A DNA stretch of 8,848 nucleotides from a bacterium. GTDB lineage: Bacteria > Verrucomicrobiota > Verrucomicrobiia > Chthoniobacterales > Terrimicrobiaceae. Positions 7,757-8,848 of the stretch are shown in pieces. Location: assembly GCA_009920585.1 (NCBI GenBank), contig RFZT01000087.1:1-8848 (forward strand), written 5' to 3'. Under the pieces are notes generated by a model. The model was not told the DNA's origin. It worked only from the letters and a program-made list of their open reading frames with translations, and searched no databases. Numbering within the stretch: position 1 is the first letter of the stretch; every line of letters begins with the position of its first letter. The position numbers and the translations under genes were made by a program.

Positions 7757-8472
7757 TCGCTCAACAATTTTATCCTGCGGGAAAAGAGGCATTGCTTCAA
7801 ATTATTAGTGATCCGTTTCTCGCTATTTCTTATTCGCAGTTTGGAGAAGATACATTAATTGCGGAATTTCTGTCAGCAAATGCCTTGGTTAATCGGCCAA
7901 AATTTTATGTGGATATTGGGGCTTATCATCCCTCGCGATTTTCCAATACGAAATTGCTGCGCTTTTTGGGTTGGAGGGGAATTAATGTAGATCCTAATCC
8001 GGATTCCATTAAGCTTTTTCGAGAAGCCCGTCCTACAGATATTAACTTGAATATGGGAATATCTTCTAAAAGTGGGCAAGCTGATCTTTATTGCTTTCAA
8101 GAAGGAGCGGTAAATACTTTTGATAAAGAATCTGCAGATGCTTTGGTTCGTAAGGGGTGGCCTTACCTTGGAACTAAGGAAGTTCCCTTAATGCCAATTA
8201 ATGAACTCCTTGATGCATATTTACCAGATGATGTAAAAAATTATGGGATAGGTTTTTTAGATATCGATTGCGAAGGGTTGGATTCAGAGATCATTCAAAG
8301 TTTTGATATTAGAAAATATAATCCGCTTATTTTGGCCATTGAAGCCAATGGATTTGACCCCATTGATCCTCATGCAAATGTGATTTGCCAAAAGGTCATA
8401 TCGCATGGATATATTCTTGGCGCCTACCTAGGTCCAACTTTGTTATTTTGGAAAAAAGACCCTGATTTATAA
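7753..8472 (+). CDS. FkbM-family SAM-dependent methyltransferase (second of two)
   Basis: A second predicted sugar O-methyltransferase of the Methyltransf_21 (FkbM) group. YSQFGEDTLIAEFL (27-40) opens the domain, motif I is FYVDIGAYHP (51-60), the acidic residue after strand two is D80 in NVDPNP (78-83), and FLDIDCEGLDSEII (168-181) is the family signature. A late strand reads LILAIEANG (192-200). Length is 239 aa. Its ATG overlaps the stop of the preceding gene (ATGA, 7753-7756), so the two are probably translationally coupled. Apart from the shared motifs the two proteins differ greatly, so they look like separate family members with different substrates rather than a recent duplication. 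Base composition is AT-rich like its partner. A terminator-like hairpin begins within its last codons. Confidence 0.9.
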   Translation: MIAQQFYPAGKEALLQIISDPFLAISYSQFGEDTLIAEFLSANALVNRPKFYVDIGAYHPSRFSNTKLLRFLGWRGINVDPNPDSIKLFREARPTDINLNMGISSKSGQADLYCFQEGAVNTFDKESADALVRKGWPYLGTKEVPLMPINELLDAYLPDDVKNYGIGFLDIDCEGLDSEIIQSFDIRKYNPLILAIEANGFDPIDPHANVICQKVISHGYILGAYLGPTLLFWKKDPDL

Positions 8473-8501
8473 ATTGAACGCGAATACAGGGCTTTTTTTT
8501 T
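8452..8501 (+). terminator. Possible intrinsic terminator after the methyltransferase pair
   Basis: CCCTG (8460-8464) can pair with CAGGG (8487-8491), extended by A6 (8452-8457) against T-rich 8494-8499, and is followed by an uninterrupted T9 run (8493-8501). The A-stem-T layout is that of a rho-independent terminator. The loop of 22 bases is long, and the GC core is only 5 bp. It overlaps the presumed start of the next frame, so the signal would be leaky or incidental if that gene is read from the same transcript. Confidence 0.35.
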
Positions 8502-8848
8502 CTAAAGTTTCGCAGGATCCTCTCACTTTTAAGGAGGATTCTACCGTTGAGATTGTTTCAAGTGAGCCTGTCTTGCGTGGGCCTGAGTTTCAAAATGCGT
8601 TATCCGGATTGGATAACATACCACTTTCAGCTCAATTTAGGACTGCGGTCGAGCAGGATTTGCTACAAGATGATCACAGGACACTGTACCGACTAAAGAG
8701 TCCAACCGTTTTTGTTTTTACATTTCCACATGGAGAAACACGGCATTTTGTTATTTCAGAATCTGGGGTTCTCTTGGAAAAAGATGATTGTTGGCTTAAG
8801 TATTTTTCGTTTATTTCAATGCATAGCAATGGGTATCGCTTTAATGTA
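8474..8848 (+). CDS. Unrecognised protein, 5' part only (runs off the window)
   Basis: This frame is open from 8432 to the right edge. The 125 codons from TTG 8474 give a balanced, protein-like sequence, including SPTVFVFTFPHGETRHFVIS and GVLLEKDDCWLKYFSF. I do not recognise the family. The alternating strands followed by a GVLL turn faintly recall the N-terminal part of GT61-type capsule glycosyltransferases, but this is too weak to name. No ATG is available near the start: TTG 8474 or CTG 8462 (11 bases inside the previous gene, after GGAAAAAAG) are the candidates. Codons 7-10 include the T9 run. Position directly after two FkbM genes suggests a role in the same glycan pathway. GC content rises again compared with the methyltransferase genes. 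Confidence 0.55.
   Translation, partial: MNANTGLFFSKVSQDPLTFKEDSTVEIVSSEPVLRGPEFQNALSGLDNIPLSAQFRTAVEQDLLQDDHRTLYRLKSPTVFVFTFPHGETRHFVISESGVLLEKDDCWLKYFSFISMHSNGYRFNV
8493..8501 (+). repeat. T9 mononucleotide run
   Basis: Nine consecutive T fall in codons CTT TTT TTT TCT near the presumed start of the right-edge gene. It is the longest mononucleotide run I noticed in the window. It can be read either as the U-tract of a terminator or as a slippage-prone coding run. Confidence 0.5.

Noticed and set aside
8547..8696. Short frame starting at TTG 8547 behind a strong AAGGAGGA
   Set aside because: Only 49 codons and a Ser/Cys-rich translation without a family look. The overlapping frame stays open for 125 codons to the window edge and looks like real protein. 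The Shine-Dalgarno-like sequence is probably coincidental, unless there is a sequence error nearby.

Overview
The window comes from a flagellated bacterium and reads as a flagellin locus joined to a surface-glycan or flagellin-glycosylation cluster. Gene order is: a flagellin gene (+ strand); a convergent TPR/O-GlcNAc-transferase-like glycosyltransferase (- strand); a divergent intergenic region; a giant protein carrying three glycosyltransferase modules (+); two FkbM-type methyltransferases with a 4-bp overlap (+); and the 5' part of an unrecognised gene that runs off the right edge (+). The taxon cannot be fixed from this sequence. The DDPGG variant of the flagellin signature, the TPR-GT41 enzyme and the weak ribosome-binding sites would fit a Verrucomicrobiota-like or other PVC-group bacterium, but this is a low-confidence guess.

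Region 1 (1-931): a possible tail of an upstream gene, a good Shine-Dalgarno, a compact 271-aa flagellin with a Ser/Thr-rich centre, and a near-perfect hairpin that can end transcription from both sides. Region 2 (929-2905, - strand): a protein with about seven TPRs followed by a complete GT41 (OGT) catalytic domain. Region 3 (2906-3098): promoter-bearing spacer between divergent genes. Region 4 (3099-6983): CgeB-like glycosyltransferase, unassigned alpha/beta segment, TPR-like helices, GT4 glycosyltransferase and GT10 (fucosyltransferase-like) module in one chain. Region 5 (7016-8472): two dissimilar FkbM methyltransferases in strikingly AT-rich DNA. Region 6 (8452-8848): a terminator-like hairpin with a T9 run, overlapping the start of a new open frame.

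Working model (inference): the OGT-like enzyme and the multi-domain glycosyltransferase build sugars on Ser/Thr of the flagellin, or on another surface polymer, and the FkbM enzymes O-methylate those sugars. The families are clear from motifs. The flagellin as target is suggested only by gene neighbourhood. No tRNA, rRNA, CRISPR array, insertion sequence or phage gene was seen.
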